A stretch of 64,000 bases of DNA from Lentibacillus halodurans (GCF_900112045.1 NZ_FOJW01000004.1:62001-126000), one strand, 5' to 3'. Shown: positions 17,305-26,875, counted from the stretch's first letter. Program-made: numbers and translations. Notes: generated from the sequence alone by a model not told the origin.

Positions 17305-18825
17305 GTGAAGAGATGGCTTGCCTTACTAATGGCTGTTTTAATGGCTTTGTCTTTATTCCCGACGATAGGACAGGCTGAAGAGCAGGAAAAGCCGGAAGCG
17401 ATTCGTGCCTTTTGAGTTGATGCTTTTCATGATGGGATTAAAACGCCTGATCAGGTGGACAACCTTGTTCAGGATGTACAAGAGGCCAACGCCAATGCGG
17501 TAATCGTGCAGGTGAGGCGCAGGGGAGATGCTTACTTTAACAAGGCGCTCGAACCACGAACGGAAGACCCTCGTCTGCAGCCTAATTTTGATGCGCTCGC
17601 AAATCTCATTGAACAAGCACACGGGAAGGGTATCGAAGTTCATGCATGGCTGACAACCTTGCCAATCTGGAATTCTTTATTTCCACCTGAGTCTGAACAG
17701 CATGTCTTCAACCAGCATGGTCCATCTGCTAGCGACAAGGATTATTGGCTGACAGAAAATGTGAATGGTGATAATCGTTCCGGAGCAGATTATATGCTGG
17801 ACCCGGGTCATCCCGATGCGGCAGATTATACGGCGGATCAATATGTCCATGTCGTCCAGCAGTATAATGTTGATGGCATTCACTTGGATCTGGTTCGGTA
17901 CACGGATCCTTCGTGGGGATATAATCCGACAAGTATTGACCGCTATTTGACGCAAACGGGAGCGGCGGAAGTACCTGAACCGGAAGACCCGCAGTGGAAA
18001 GACTGGCGGCGTGATCAGGTCACCAACCTGTTGCGGCAAGTCTATCTGCGTTCCATTGCAGAAGACCCGGACGTTAAAGTATCGGCAGCCACTATTGCTT
18101 GGGGGAAAGGACCGGAATCAATGGAAGAGTATAAGCAATCAGAACCATACAGTACAGTGCTGCAGGATTGGAACGGGTGGCTCGAGGAAGGCATTATCGA
18201 CCTGGCGATACCCATGAATTATGATAGAGAACATGTACCGATTCAAAAAGCGTGGTATGATTTATGGATTGAATGGGAGAAAAATCATCAGTACGATCGA
18301 CAAATCGCTGCAGGACCTGGCATTTACTTCAATACAATCGAAGGATCACTCGCACAAATTGGGCGGGCATTACAGCCATCTGCTGAAGGAAACAGTCTTG
18401 CCGGCACTGCGCTCTACAGCTATGCCTCTACCAATAACGGCGGAATTGCTAATGACACATTCTATCAGGCGTTATCACAGGATAGTGAATACGGCGACCC
18501 TGTCTTTTCTGAACCTGCCGAGGTACCGGATATGCCTTGGAAAACAACCCCTGAAAAAGGCTATCTGATGGGCTATCTTACCGATCAGGAAGGTCATCCA
18601 GTAGATAATGGCCAAGTACTGCTTCGCGGGTCTAAAGGGAACGTTTATCAAACTGAAACGGACGGCAATGGGTTCTTTGGGATAACAGATTTACCGGATG
18701 GTCACTATGTTGCCCAGGTTGACCATGGAACGGGTAGAGGAGCTGCCAAATCATTGGACATTCAGGCGGGAAAAGTGACGGAAACCGCATTGCAGGTCAA
18801 GGCGGTTTCGCAGAGCGGTAATTGA
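17305..18825 (+). pseudogene. Family 10 (GHL10/YngK-like) glycosyl hydrolase interrupted by one in-frame TGA
   Basis: GTG at 17305 with GGAGAGGGA upstream starts a signal peptide (MKRWLALLMAVLMALSLF, then PTIGQA), then KPEAIRAF, then TGA at 17413-17415, then VDAFHDGIKTPDQVDN in the same frame. Homologues of the YngK/GHL10 type read RGMWVDAFHDG here, so the TGA replaces the conserved Trp. The rest is intact for 470 codons: VIVQVRRRGDAYF, GIEVHAWLT, DGIHLDLVRYTD, IDLAIPMNYDR, and a C-terminal carboxypeptidase-regulatory-like domain (residues about 420-505). The intact enzyme would be secreted and act on wall or polysaccharide glycans. It is a recent single-site pseudogene, a sequencing error, or an expressed gene read through at TGA. 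Confidence 0.8.
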
Positions 18826-18975
18826 TGACAAGTCGTATATTCAAGACAGAAAGCATTGCAACTCCCATATAAGGATATGATTTTTAAGCTCAACACATGT
18901 ATAATCAGGAGAAGACGTATGATCATTTTCTCTTGATTTTTAAATGAACATGAATTGTTTTCAGGAGGTGTCAAA

Positions 18976-19404
18976 ATGTCAGTTAATGATTCAAAGGAAA
19001 TCTACCATCAGTGGGTAAAGGCATGGAATGAGGATGTCTCGTTACTTGATGAGATTGCGACAGCTGATTGTACGGTACACCAGGCAAGAACGGATGGGAA
19101 ATATTCATACGAACAAATAGGTCCTGAAGCATTAAAGGGAATTATAACGGACGGCAAAGCTTTTTTTACTGATGTGAAAATGGACTTGGAAGTAGGCCCC
19201 ATTACAGATGGCAATTATGTATCAGCACGCTGGAAGTTCACGGGGATTTACGATGGAAACATGCCGGGTGCTCAAGCGGAGTCGGGAAAAAAGATATCCT
19301 TTTATGGGATGGATCTATTTCTGATAGAAGACGGAAAGATCCAGGAATATTGGGTGAGTTCGGATGGTGTGGATTTGATGGGGCAATTGGGGATTTTTAA
19401 GTAA
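18976..19404 (+). CDS. SnoaL-like/ester cyclase family protein
   Basis: The 142-residue protein has the NTF2-like SnoaL fold typical of ester cyclases: N-terminal helix YHQWVKAWNED, then beta strands with DFxV-like segments, ARWKFTGIYDG, and the family end FLIEDGKIQEYWVSSD. Bacterial members are often of unknown substrate. ATG 18976 is used because CAGGAGGTG lies 6 bases upstream. It is cytoplasmic. No pathway context is visible; the next gene on the same strand, an HD hydrolase, starts 47 bases later and could be co-transcribed. Confidence 0.8.
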   Translation: MSVNDSKEIYHQWVKAWNEDVSLLDEIATADCTVHQARTDGKYSYEQIGPEALKGIITDGKAFFTDVKMDLEVGPITDGNYVSARWKFTGIYDGNMPGAQAESGKKISFYGMDLFLIEDGKIQEYWVSSDGVDLMGQLGIFK

Positions 19405-19451
19405 AGTTTAGGTGCAAATTGCCCATACACCAGAGGGAGATGTGTGGTTGG

Positions 19452-20006
19452 ATGGAAGAGTATGCGAATATCATTTCATTTATTCAAGAAATCGAACGTT
19501 TAAAAGATACTGAACGGACGGCATGGACAAGCGAGAGGAGAAGGGAAAGCACCGCAGAGCATTCGTGGCGGCTGGCTATGTTCATGATGGCTTTGGAAGA
19601 CTATTTTCAGGATATCAATTTTAACAGAGTCCTCAAAATGGCTTTGTTGCACGATCTTGGTGAAGCCTATACGGGAGATGTTTCCGCTAAGGTACAAGTG
19701 GATCATGACAATAAACTGCAGACAGAAAAAGAGGCATTTATCAAAATAACCGAATCGCTTTCAGAATCCGCCCAGTGTCGGTGGATGGCATTATGGGCGG
19801 AATACAATGAAGGCCAGACAAAAGAAGCCAGGATGGTCAAGGCACTCGATAAAATAGAAACCATCATCCAGCATAACCAAGGTGTCAATCCATCCGATTT
19901 TGACTATCATTTTAATCTGGCATACGGGAAGGAACATGCATCTTTTGATCCGGTCATAGAGTCAATCCGGGAATTGGTGGATCGGGATACTCGAATGAAT
20001 TGTTAA
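19452..20006 (+). CDS. HD domain phosphohydrolase (YfbR/HDDC2-like 5'-nucleotidase)
   Basis: HD-fold metal-dependent phosphohydrolase of about 184 residues. Metal ligands are visible in STAEHSWRLAMF (His), ALLHDLGEAYTGDV (His-Asp with the E-x4-D extension) and KALDKIETIIQ (distal Asp), the pattern of YfbR/HDDC2 deoxynucleoside-5'-monophosphatases. The probable job is dephosphorylation of nucleoside monophosphates. Start choice is uncertain: ATG 19452 is 13 bases from GAGGGA, and ATG 19440 is almost adjacent to it. Confidence 0.8.
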   Translation: MEEYANIISFIQEIERLKDTERTAWTSERRRESTAEHSWRLAMFMMALEDYFQDINFNRVLKMALLHDLGEAYTGDVSAKVQVDHDNKLQTEKEAFIKITESLSESAQCRWMALWAEYNEGQTKEARMVKALDKIETIIQHNQGVNPSDFDYHFNLAYGKEHASFDPVIESIRELVDRDTRMNC

Positions 20007-20208
20007 TAGCGATTGTTGGTCAATAAAGAATGGGCAGGCTCATTCGGTTTATTACAGGATATTCCCTTAATCGTCGTGATATAGCCTGCTCATAAACCCT
20101 TGCACTCCACCTTCCCTGGAATTTTGCAGAACTCCATTCGAGAAATGATGTCCACAAACATTCATGCTATCATTATATCAAAGAAATGGCTATTGGAGGA
20201 GAATTTTC

Positions 20209-20334
20209 ATGAGTGGGAAATATACGGCCGTGTGAAATGCCAGAGCATTAAAATTTTTAGTAACGCTTGTCTTTGATAAGATGAAAAAAATGAGGTATAT
20301 TAAGAATTTACATTTCCGAAAGGGGAGGAAGTGA
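20209..20334 (+). pseudogene. Possible broken small gene with TGA at codon 9
   Basis: A strong site (TTGGAGGAG) precedes ATG at 20209, but the frame stops after eight codons (MSGKYTAV then TGA). Beyond the TGA the same frame stays open for 32 more codons (NARALKFLVTLVFDKMKKMR and onward) to TGA at 20332. If the first TGA were Trp, this would be a 41-residue protein. I do not recognise the family. Alternatively it is a short leader peptide ahead of iolS. Confidence 0.3.
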
Positions 20335-20336
20335 CA

Positions 20337-21269
20337 ATGAATAATCCGGTTAAACTTGGTCAATCTGATTTATACGTCAATCCGATTGGTTTAGGTACGA
20401 ATGCAGTTGGTGGTCATAATATTTATCCAAATCTCGATGAAGAACAAGGGAAAGATGTTGTCCGCCAGGCAATCAAAAGTGGCGTTAATTTTATCGATAC
20501 GGCGTTTATTTATGGGCCGAAGCGTTCAGAAGAACTCGTTGGGGAAGTCGTCAAAGAAAGTGGAAAACGAGAAGAACTGATTATTGCTACAAAAGCAGCC
20601 CATAGGACCGTTAATGGTAAGACAACATTGGATAATTCGCCGACGTTTTTAAAGGAATCGGTTGACAGTGCTCTGAAACGTTTGCAGACTGATTATATTG
20701 ATTTGTTTTACATCCATTTCCCTGACGAAAACACACCAAAAGCAGAAGCTGTCGGTGCATTAAAAGAATTAAAGGATCAGGGAAAGGTTCGAAGCATTGG
20801 TGTGTCGAACTTTTCAATTAAACAGCTTGAAGATGCCAATCAGGATGGCTATGTAGATGTACTTCAATCAGAATATAACCTTTTGAAGCGTCAGGCGGAA
20901 AGCGATTTACTTCCTTATACAGCGGAAAACAACATTTCATTTGTCCCATATTTCCCACTTGCCTCTGGTCTGCTGACCGGTAAATATAGTGAAGGTGCAA
21001 CATTTAATGACTTACGTGCAGACAACCCGCTTTTTCAAGGGGAACTGTTTAAAGAAAACCTGCAAAAAATAAATAAATTACGGGCTGTGGCAGAGAGCAA
21101 AAATGAAGAAGTTGCGCATGTCGTGCTGGCCTGGTATTTGACACGTGATAGTATTGATTCCATTATTCCAGGTGCCAAAAATATAGACCAGGTAAAAAAT
21201 AATCTAAAAACATTAGATATTGAATTGACACAGTCTGAAATTGATCGGATTAATCAAATTTTCAGATGA
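20337..21269 (+). CDS. iolS: Aldo/keto reductase, IolS-like
   Basis: The 310-residue product matches B. subtilis IolS in length and in long segments ([54 protein letters not shown]). It is a TIM-barrel NADPH-dependent oxidoreductase with the catalytic Asp-Tyr pair in [14 protein letters not shown] and Lys in IATKAAHR. IolS-type enzymes act on small carbonyl compounds; the physiological substrate is unknown. No inositol genes are nearby. ATG 20337 has GGGGAGG 8 bases upstream; GTG 20331 is too close. The terminator at 21344 follows. Confidence 0.9.
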   Translation: MNNPVKLGQSDLYVNPIGLGTNAVGGHNIYPNLDEEQGKDVVRQAIKSGVNFIDTAFIYGPKRSEELVGEVVKESGKREELIIATKAAHRTVNGKTTLDNSPTFLKESVDSALKRLQTDYIDLFYIHFPDENTPKAEAVGALKELKDQGKVRSIGVSNFSIKQLEDANQDGYVDVLQSEYNLLKRQAESDLLPYTAENNISFVPYFPLASGLLTGKYSEGATFNDLRADNPLFQGELFKENLQKINKLRAVAESKNEEVAHVVLAWYLTRDSIDSIIPGAKNIDQVKNNLKTLDIELTQSEIDRINQIFR

Positions 21270-21343
21270 TCCATATGCTTCATACAGGGGCATTTTGAGG
21301 TTGCCCCGGAAGTGTTCTTTCATATGCACAAATGCTATAAAAT

Positions 21344-21373
21344 AAGGCTGTCAGGGATTCCTGACAGCCTTTC
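21344..21373. terminator. Bidirectional Rho-independent terminator
   Basis: AAGGCTGTCAGG and CCTGACAGCCTT form a perfect 12-bp stem with loop GATT, with A and T tracts on the flanks, between convergent iolS-like and aminopeptidase genes. Confidence 0.9.
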
Positions 21374-21388
21374 ATAACACCACACCAA

Positions 21389-22810
21389 TTATTCTGTTAG
21401 TACAGGTTCTTCATTCAGCAGATAATCGCTGGCGTCTGGAGCAGGTGTGTTTTTAGTGCTTTTCGGCTTGCCCCGCGGTACATCCTGCCGTACTGTGTCA
21501 TAGACAGCAGCACCAATCAGCTCTCCGTTTGTCTGGATCCGCTCCGGGCTGATTTTGTCTATCGTATCAAAAGGGGTATGATACCATGGTTCCAATGAGG
21601 CAGTTTCAGGATCTCTTAGAATGAAATTAGCTGCATCGATCCCGGCTTCATAGAAAGATACATGATCCGAAGCCCCTCTCTCGTATAGAATAAGGCTATC
21701 ATTTTCAAGTCTTTCACCGGCCGCTTCAGCCGCCTGCCATACCGTGTTCGGTGCGCCGTCCGTGACATTCACGTATAATGCTGAAGCCTGATCCCAGCCG
21801 GTTCCGACCATATCCATATTGAAAGCTGCCAGACTATTATCCACATCTTGTGCAGAAAGGCCGCTGACATATTCGCTGGATCCGACCAAACCAATTTCTT
21901 CTGCACCAAAGAAGACAAAACGAACTTCTTTATCCGTTGGGAATGGCTCCATAATTCTTGCCAGTTCTAGCGCGACACTTGTCCCTGATGCATTGTCACT
22001 TGCGCCGGGTGAATAAGGAACACTGTCATAGTGTGCGGTGACATAGACAATATCATCATCATTGACTGGTTTTCCTTTTGGCTCTTTAACAGCAACGATA
22101 TTTTGGGATTGCTGGTCACTGATTTCTGTGATGCTGAGTGTTGTGCGGACTTCCTCATTGGCTATTTCTTCCATAAGTTTTTGTCCGTCCTCCATGGTGA
22201 TGGCCACGACTGGAATGGATGATTCATTGTCTCCCAGACTTGGGGTAGGTGGAACCAGATCTTCTGCGTTATCATAAATAATCACGCCTGCCGCGCCAGC
22301 ATTAATGGCATTTTCGGTTTTTTCCCAGAAGCTCATTTCACCGCGCTCAATGAGCGCAATATTTCCCTCTGTCTCATCAGGAAAGTCATCAGGCAGACCG
22401 ACACCAGCATCAACAATTTTTCCTGTGACATTCTCTCCCTGTGTACTTGCAGATCCTGTTGCAATGCGGAGGGCAAGTTCCTCTTCATTGAGGGAAGTTG
22501 TTAGATCCCCTTCCAAACGGTCAGCGATACCAAATGTTTCCGTTTCCGTTTCGTAGCCATAAGCCTGCAATTCCTGTTGTATATATTCGGCTGCTACCAA
22601 TTCCTCCTCTGTACCTGCTACCCGGGGACCAATGTCTTCACTCAGGTGGGAGATATGTTCCATGGCCAGATCGGAATTGAATCGTTCGGTGATTTTTTTG
22701 TCAAAGCCGGAACCGTTTCCGCCCTTATTCGGAAGAGCAGCAGCGGTTCCTGTTTGCATAATGGAAAACAATAGGACAAAGACGGCAATGGTCGCAATCA
22801 ATTTTCGCAA
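21389..22810 (-). CDS. Secreted M28 family aminopeptidase (YwaD-like) with PA domain
   Basis: This is a 473-residue exported zinc aminopeptidase. A signal peptide (MRKLIATIAVFVLLFSIMQ then TGTAAA) leads to an M28 catalytic domain interrupted by a protease-associated (PA) domain around residues 110-240. The zinc ligands are visible: TAHYDSVPYSPGASDNASG (His and bridging Asp), FFGAEEIGLVGS (catalytic and metal Glu), FNMDMVG (Asp), and PWYHTPFDTIDK (His). The layout and length match B. subtilis YwaD. It trims N-terminal residues from extracellular peptides. The TTG start at 22810 has AAAGGAGAG upstream; the TTG at 22834 lies before that site. Confidence 0.9.
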   Translation of the reverse strand: MRKLIATIAVFVLLFSIMQTGTAAALPNKGGNGSGFDKKITERFNSDLAMEHISHLSEDIGPRVAGTEEELVAAEYIQQELQAYGYETETETFGIADRLEGDLTTSLNEEELALRIATGSASTQGENVTGKIVDAGVGLPDDFPDETEGNIALIERGEMSFWEKTENAINAGAAGVIIYDNAEDLVPPTPSLGDNESSIPVVAITMEDGQKLMEEIANEEVRTTLSITEISDQQSQNIVAVKEPKGKPVNDDDIVYVTAHYDSVPYSPGASDNASGTSVALELARIMEPFPTDKEVRFVFFGAEEIGLVGSSEYVSGLSAQDVDNSLAAFNMDMVGTGWDQASALYVNVTDGAPNTVWQAAEAAGERLENDSLILYERGASDHVSFYEAGIDAANFILRDPETASLEPWYHTPFDTIDKISPERIQTNGELIGAAVYDTVRQDVPRGKPKSTKNTPAPDASDYLLNEEPVLTE

Positions 22811-23350
22811 AATCAATCTCTCCTTTGTAATCAATTGGGTTGGCGATTTGAGTCCATCTAGTCAGGAACCTCACATCAAATATCACTCCTTAAAGATTAA
22901 TAGATTGTATGCGCTATCAAATAGTGTTACTATTCATTTTACTAGGAATGGGAATAGAGACAATAGGACAACAGTAATATTAATGGGTGACAGTGATGAT
23001 AATACACAACTGATGAACTAAGACTTTTGGAAATAATGAACTTCAAACATTTAGGGCGAAAACAACTGAAGGAACTCACGGAAACTGCCTTCATGACCTA
23101 CCCATATCTAGGAGATCAGCCGTTATCCAGCCTTTGGGATCATTTCTTTTAAACCACCAGTCAGTCATATGGCAGGGGCCGCTGTAGCATTAGGGTAAAA
23201 TGGGATGAAAAAGAAAATGTACTGTACTCTAGCGACGGTCATTCAATTAAATATAACCCCATCTTTTGTTTTAGAAAATAAACACCCTGCTCGTATTGAT
23301 GAAAACAAATTGGCAATCGATTTGAAGTGATTTGAAAAGGAGAAAATAAG
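22811..23350. other. 540-base region without a confident gene
   Basis: It holds the promoter of the M28 gene (minus strand) and of the GNAT gene (plus strand). From 23037 a 36-codon frame (MNFKHLGRKQLKELTETAF and onward) looks like the start of a GNAT-type protein but stops early, and the following 200 bases give fragments in shifting frames. This may be a decayed acetyltransferase gene; I cannot establish it. Confidence 0.35.
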
Positions 23351-23851
23351 ATGATACGCAGTACAGAAAGATTACTGTTCCGTTCATATCAGGATGATGA
23401 TTTTAGTTTTCTCATGTCCCTGCTGGCAGATCGGGAGGTGGTCAGATTTATTGGCGATGGACAGACGAAAAATCGAAGTGAAGCGGAAAAATTTTTGCAT
23501 TGGATTTACAATACATATGAATATGGTTCCAACATGGGATTGAGACTGCTTATTGATAAGAAAGACCGTATTCCGATAGGGCATGCTGGTCTTGTCCCAC
23601 AGACGATAGATGGGAAGGAGGAAATTGAAATAGGCTATTGGATAGCCCGCAAATATTGGGGGCAAGGTTATGCAGCTGAGGCGGCATTAGGACTTAGAAA
23701 TTATGGCATCCAGCAACTTGACATACAGCGATTGATTGCATTGATACAATCCGGGAATACTGTGTCTGAACTTGTCGCAAAAAAGATTGGAATGCATTTT
23801 GACAGGAGGATTACATTATCTGGCAAGGCTGTTAATGTATATGCTACATAG
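23351..23851 (+). CDS. GNAT family N-acetyltransferase (RimJ/RimL type)
   Basis: The 166-residue protein has the Acetyltransf_3 layout: an N-terminal RSTERLLFRSYQDDDF, and the acetyl-CoA-binding motif A region EIEIGYWIARKYWGQGYAAEA (Q-x-x-G-x-A/G pattern as WGQGYAAE), followed by LIQSGNTVSELVAKKIGM. It probably acetylates an amino group on a small molecule or protein. The start has AAAAGGAG. It is a single gene between a decayed region and a PrcB lipoprotein gene. Confidence 0.85.
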   Translation: MIRSTERLLFRSYQDDDFSFLMSLLADREVVRFIGDGQTKNRSEAEKFLHWIYNTYEYGSNMGLRLLIDKKDRIPIGHAGLVPQTIDGKEEIEIGYWIARKYWGQGYAAEAALGLRNYGIQQLDIQRLIALIQSGNTVSELVAKKIGMHFDRRITLSGKAVNVYAT

Positions 23852-23956
23852 CGTATACGTAAAATAAATGTAATTTTGTATTAAAATAACGTTAATTTTA
23901 AAGGATTCACAGGGGTCAGCTAGAATTAGTAGTATAGCTGAAAGGGGTATCCGATT

Positions 23957-24580
23957 ATGAAGCGGAAAGTTTTGTTCGCTTTTATGCTAATCATGTTGCC
24001 GAGCCTTTTATTAACTGGCTGCGGGTCAGGAACAATGGAGGATAACACAATGACTGGAGAAGGACCAATTGTAAGGGAAAGAACGGATCTGTCATTTAAG
24101 ACGATTGATATAGATGAAGGACCGGAAAGGGTCAGAAAGTGGATTGAAAAAAACAGGTCTGAGGAAGCGAAAAAGGTTTTTCATGTGAACGGGAAAACGT
24201 ATGTGATCATCATGCTGGGTCAAAAGTCAACCGGCGGATACCATGTTGAGATAGAGAAAATACAGCTCGCCAAAGTTGTTTCACCGGAGTCTAAGGCGGG
24301 ATCGGGAACAGTTGAAGTGACACATCATGTGACTGAACCGGAAGAAGGCAGTATTAACATACAGGCGCTTACCTATCCGATTGCTATTGCCGAACTGAGT
24401 GGCGTGCATGATTACGGGTTTCAGTTTTCGACACCACTTAAATCAGAAGAGCTAAAAGAAAATAACGATCAGTCAGTTGAAAATGATAGCGATTCATCAA
24501 CGCAACAGGCCAGTGACGGTGCTGAGGTCGAGCTTGTTCGACCAGAGGAACTGACGCCTGAGGGAAACGTTAAAGAATAG
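23957..24580 (+). CDS. Lipoprotein with PrcB-like C-terminal domain
   Basis: A type II signal peptide with lipobox LLTGC (Cys22) anchors this 207-residue protein to the outer face of the membrane. Residues 75-150 match the PrcB C-terminal domain family: VIIMLGQKSTGGYHVEIEKI is the signature GxxSTGGY segment. In spirochaetes PrcB is part of a protease complex, but Bacillaceae relatives are stand-alone. The tail is acidic and low in complexity. RBS GAAAGGGG supports the start. It is followed 33 bases later by a GNAT gene that may share the transcript. Confidence 0.8.
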   Translation: MKRKVLFAFMLIMLPSLLLTGCGSGTMEDNTMTGEGPIVRERTDLSFKTIDIDEGPERVRKWIEKNRSEEAKKVFHVNGKTYVIIMLGQKSTGGYHVEIEKIQLAKVVSPESKAGSGTVEVTHHVTEPEEGSINIQALTYPIAIAELSGVHDYGFQFSTPLKSEELKENNDQSVENDSDSSTQQASDGAEVELVRPEELTPEGNVKE

Positions 24581-24613
24581 GGTACAAGTGAAGACGCTTG
24601 TAAAGGGGAGGGC

Positions 24614-25114
24614 ATGAAGATGATCATTAGACCAATTGAAATAAATGATGCGGAAGAATTTCTTGAGTTGAATAGGCGAATTGATGAGTCCGGATTCATG
24701 TTACATGAGCCTGGCGAAAGAAAAACAACTGTCGAGCAGCAAAAACAGGCGATTGAAAGGATTTCATTTGAGGAGCGGTCCGCCCTTTTTGTAGCTGAAC
24801 TGGATAAAAGTCTTGCCGGTTTTATAGCAGTATTTGGGGGTAAAATGAAACGGGATCAGCACTCAGCGTATCTTGCACTAGGCGTTCATGACGCATTTCA
24901 TGGGCGGGGGATAGCGACAAAACTAATCAAATACGTGTTTGAATGGGCTGAAGAAACTGGTATTTCTAGGCTGGAACTGACGGTGATCAAAGATAATGTA
25001 AAAGCGATTAACCTCTATGAAAAAATGGGGTTTCGGGTTGAAGGTGAAAAGGTTCACTCGTTGATGATAGACGGAAGCCCCGCTAATGAGTACTATATGT
25101 ATAAATTGGTATAA
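24614..25114 (+). CDS. GNAT family N-acetyltransferase (RimI type)
   Basis: A 166-residue Acetyltransf_1 protein. The coenzyme A site is read in YLALGVHDAFHGRGIATKLI (motif A, with G-R-G-I-A-T) and the conserved ELTVIKDNVKAINLYEKMGF segment follows, giving high confidence for the fold. It likely acetylates a peptide N-terminus or small amine. The start at 24614 has AAAGGGGAGGG upstream. It follows the PrcB-like lipoprotein gene closely. Confidence 0.88.
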   Translation: MKMIIRPIEINDAEEFLELNRRIDESGFMLHEPGERKTTVEQQKQAIERISFEERSALFVAELDKSLAGFIAVFGGKMKRDQHSAYLALGVHDAFHGRGIATKLIKYVFEWAEETGISRLELTVIKDNVKAINLYEKMGFRVEGEKVHSLMIDGSPANEYYMYKLV

Positions 25115-25154
25115 ATGCTGTGTTGAAAATGGATTCTGCAAGGGGGCTTTTTGG

Positions 25155-25301
25155 ATGAAACAAAAATAACCATGATTGTTGCTGTTCATTGTTTTGGTAC
25201 AAACAATCGAATGATTGTTTGGTTTTCCGTGGGAAGGAATTATTGTCTGGGTGCTTACAGTGAGATCCGTATTAGCTGCTACGTATTTGTTTCCTGAATA
25301 A
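25155..25301 (+). pseudogene. Small membrane protein remnant with three in-frame stops
   Basis: From ATG 25155 one frame reads MKQK-stop-P-stop-LLLFIVLVQTIE-stop-LFGFPWEGIIVWVLTVRSVL and ends at 25301 after YLFPE. The stops are TAA, TGA and TGA; the TGAs fall where a Trp would suit a membrane protein. A 48-residue, two-helix protein is implied. The absence of a frameshift across 49 codons supports decay by point mutation. Not recognised by name. Confidence 0.4.
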
Positions 25302-25338
25302 CGTTTTGAATACGGATGAAATATAAAGGAGGCGAAGA

Positions 25339-25848
25339 ATGAAAAGAGAAATCCATATGTCCGAGAAGCTGTTTGTCTTAGGGTTAGCACTGATTTTGCT
25401 ATTTATGTTAATGCATGATTGGGTTTCGCTCGGATCGTTAAATGATGTAGATGCCATCAGTTCAGAAAAGACAACAGGCGAATTAATTCAATCAATTTTG
25501 ATCAACGCCGGTCAGTTCCTCATTTTAATGACAATTACACTGATTTATATTGGAAAAAGATACCCGATATGGGCCAGGCTATGGCTTGTCATTCATTTGG
25601 CCAGTATATTATATGGCGCAATAGCTTCCTGGTGGCTTCCTTATTTCTTTGGCGCTTCACAGGAAATGGCAGAAAGCTACCATATCATGTTTGGCAATAC
25701 CCATGCTTTTCTGCCGGAGATGAATGGAATAACGCCAAATACAATTCATGTTATTTTCCATTTTACATTGCTTTTAACCTTGGTTCTTGCTATCTATATA
25801 GCAGCGACAAAAGGGAAGATAAAAAGTAAAGCTAAGTTAACGGCATAA
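25339..25848 (+). CDS. Four-helix membrane protein (169 aa), unknown
   Basis: Four hydrophobic segments lie at about residues 10-27, 50-72, 80-105 and 135-158; the long loop between the third and fourth carries MAESYHIMFGNTHAFLPEMN, with several His and Glu. I recognise no named family. AAAGGAGG precedes the ATG by normal spacing. It stands directly upstream of a frameshifted kinase gene. Confidence 0.6.
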   Translation: MKREIHMSEKLFVLGLALILLFMLMHDWVSLGSLNDVDAISSEKTTGELIQSILINAGQFLILMTITLIYIGKRYPIWARLWLVIHLASILYGAIASWWLPYFFGASQEMAESYHIMFGNTHAFLPEMNGITPNTIHVIFHFTLLLTLVLAIYIAATKGKIKSKAKLTA

Positions 25849-25868
25849 GCGAAATGAGGCTTATACTT

Positions 25869-26418
25869 ATGAAAGACCCTTTGATTGTATCAATTGCAGC
25901 TGTTTCCGGCGTAGGTAAAACATCAGTAACTAACTGTTTGCTTAATAGATTAGACGGTGCAAGGGCTTTATATTTTGATGACTATGAATTCAAGGGCGTT
26001 CTTAGATGATCTCGGCAAGTGGGCTGACAATGGGGCAGATTATAATGACTGGGACCTTACACCGTTCGTTAAGGATATCGAGTTACTGCTTGATGCTAAA
26101 TCGCTTAATTATATACTGTTAGATTATCCATTTGCTTATTTACATCATGATGTTAGTGACTTAATTAATGTCGCCTTTTACATTGATACACCGTTAGACA
26201 TTGCTATGGCAAGAAGGTTACTGAGAGATTTTAGGGAAACAGCAAATGAAAGAGTTCATGAGGAGTTAGAAGCTTATTTAGCTCAAGGCAGGTCGGCTTA
26301 CTTGGTTATGGACGAAAAAGTAAAACCTAATTCTGACTTTATAATTGATGGTTTATTATCCTTGGATATTATCACTAAAAAAATCATTGAGAAAATAGGT
26401 GAAGAGGATGCCAAATAA
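25869..26418 (+). pseudogene. Uridine kinase-like P-loop NTPase with one-base frameshift
   Basis: ATG 25869 opens a frame with a P-loop (SIAAVSGVGKTSVTN) that runs to LYFDDYEFKGVLR and stops at TGA 26018. The rest is in the +1 frame: DDLGKWADNGADYNDWDLTP, YILLDYPFAYLHHDV, FYIDTPLDIAMARRLLRDF, to TAA at 26418. The two halves together give an ordinary nucleoside kinase-like protein of about 180 residues with P-loop, acceptor-type DDY and lid arginines. A single missing base near 26010 would explain it. It is a pseudogene or a sequence error. Confidence 0.7.
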
Positions 26419-26875
26419 AAATCCGAAGCTGCCATTGTCAGTGGATGAAAGAGCGAATTTACGAGAGGCTAAGATCAAATTAAGCGACATCCACGAGCTG
26501 GAAACACCGGAATTGGCCCACGTTTTAAAGACACCTAAGAAGCGCACACGCTATATCAAGGCTTTAGCAACTTTTCAGAAGATCCCATCTATCGGCCATA
26601 AATTTGCTGATACACTTGTTGAGAACCTTGGTTATTATAGTCTCAATGAATTAAAAGACAAAGATGGCGCTGTATTACTGAATCAGCTGGAAAGCGATCT
26701 AGGGTATTGGGTTGATCGGTGTGTTGAGGATCAAATCAGATGTGTCATTCATCATGCCAATCATCCCGGCTCCACGAAGCAATGGTTTGATTTTACGGAC
26801 GAACGGAAAGATTTTCGCAGAATAAACGGCTATCCGGAATCAAGACCGGAAAAAGCTTGGCACAGTCAGAGATAA
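26408..26875 (+). CDS. Helix-hairpin-helix protein, Cdd1/pathogenicity-locus family
   Basis: The 155-residue protein matches the helix-hairpin-helix family named pathogenicity locus (PF11731, Cdd1). The HhH region is LATFQKIPSIGHKFADTLVE at about residues 57-77, and a conserved CVEDQIRCVIHHANHP segment follows at residues 107-122. A DNA- or nucleotide-related role is presumed, not shown. ATG 26408 is chosen because AGGTGA ends 5 bases upstream. It overlaps the end of the kinase remnant by 11 bases, implying former coupled translation. Confidence 0.75.
   Translation: MPNKNPKLPLSVDERANLREAKIKLSDIHELETPELAHVLKTPKKRTRYIKALATFQKIPSIGHKFADTLVENLGYYSLNELKDKDGAVLLNQLESDLGYWVDRCVEDQIRCVIHHANHPGSTKQWFDFTDERKDFRRINGYPESRPEKAWHSQR

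Noticed and set aside
17413-17415. TGA reassigned to tryptophan genome-wide
   Set aside because: Intact genes use TGG for Trp throughout and many, such as the IolS-like gene, end in TGA.
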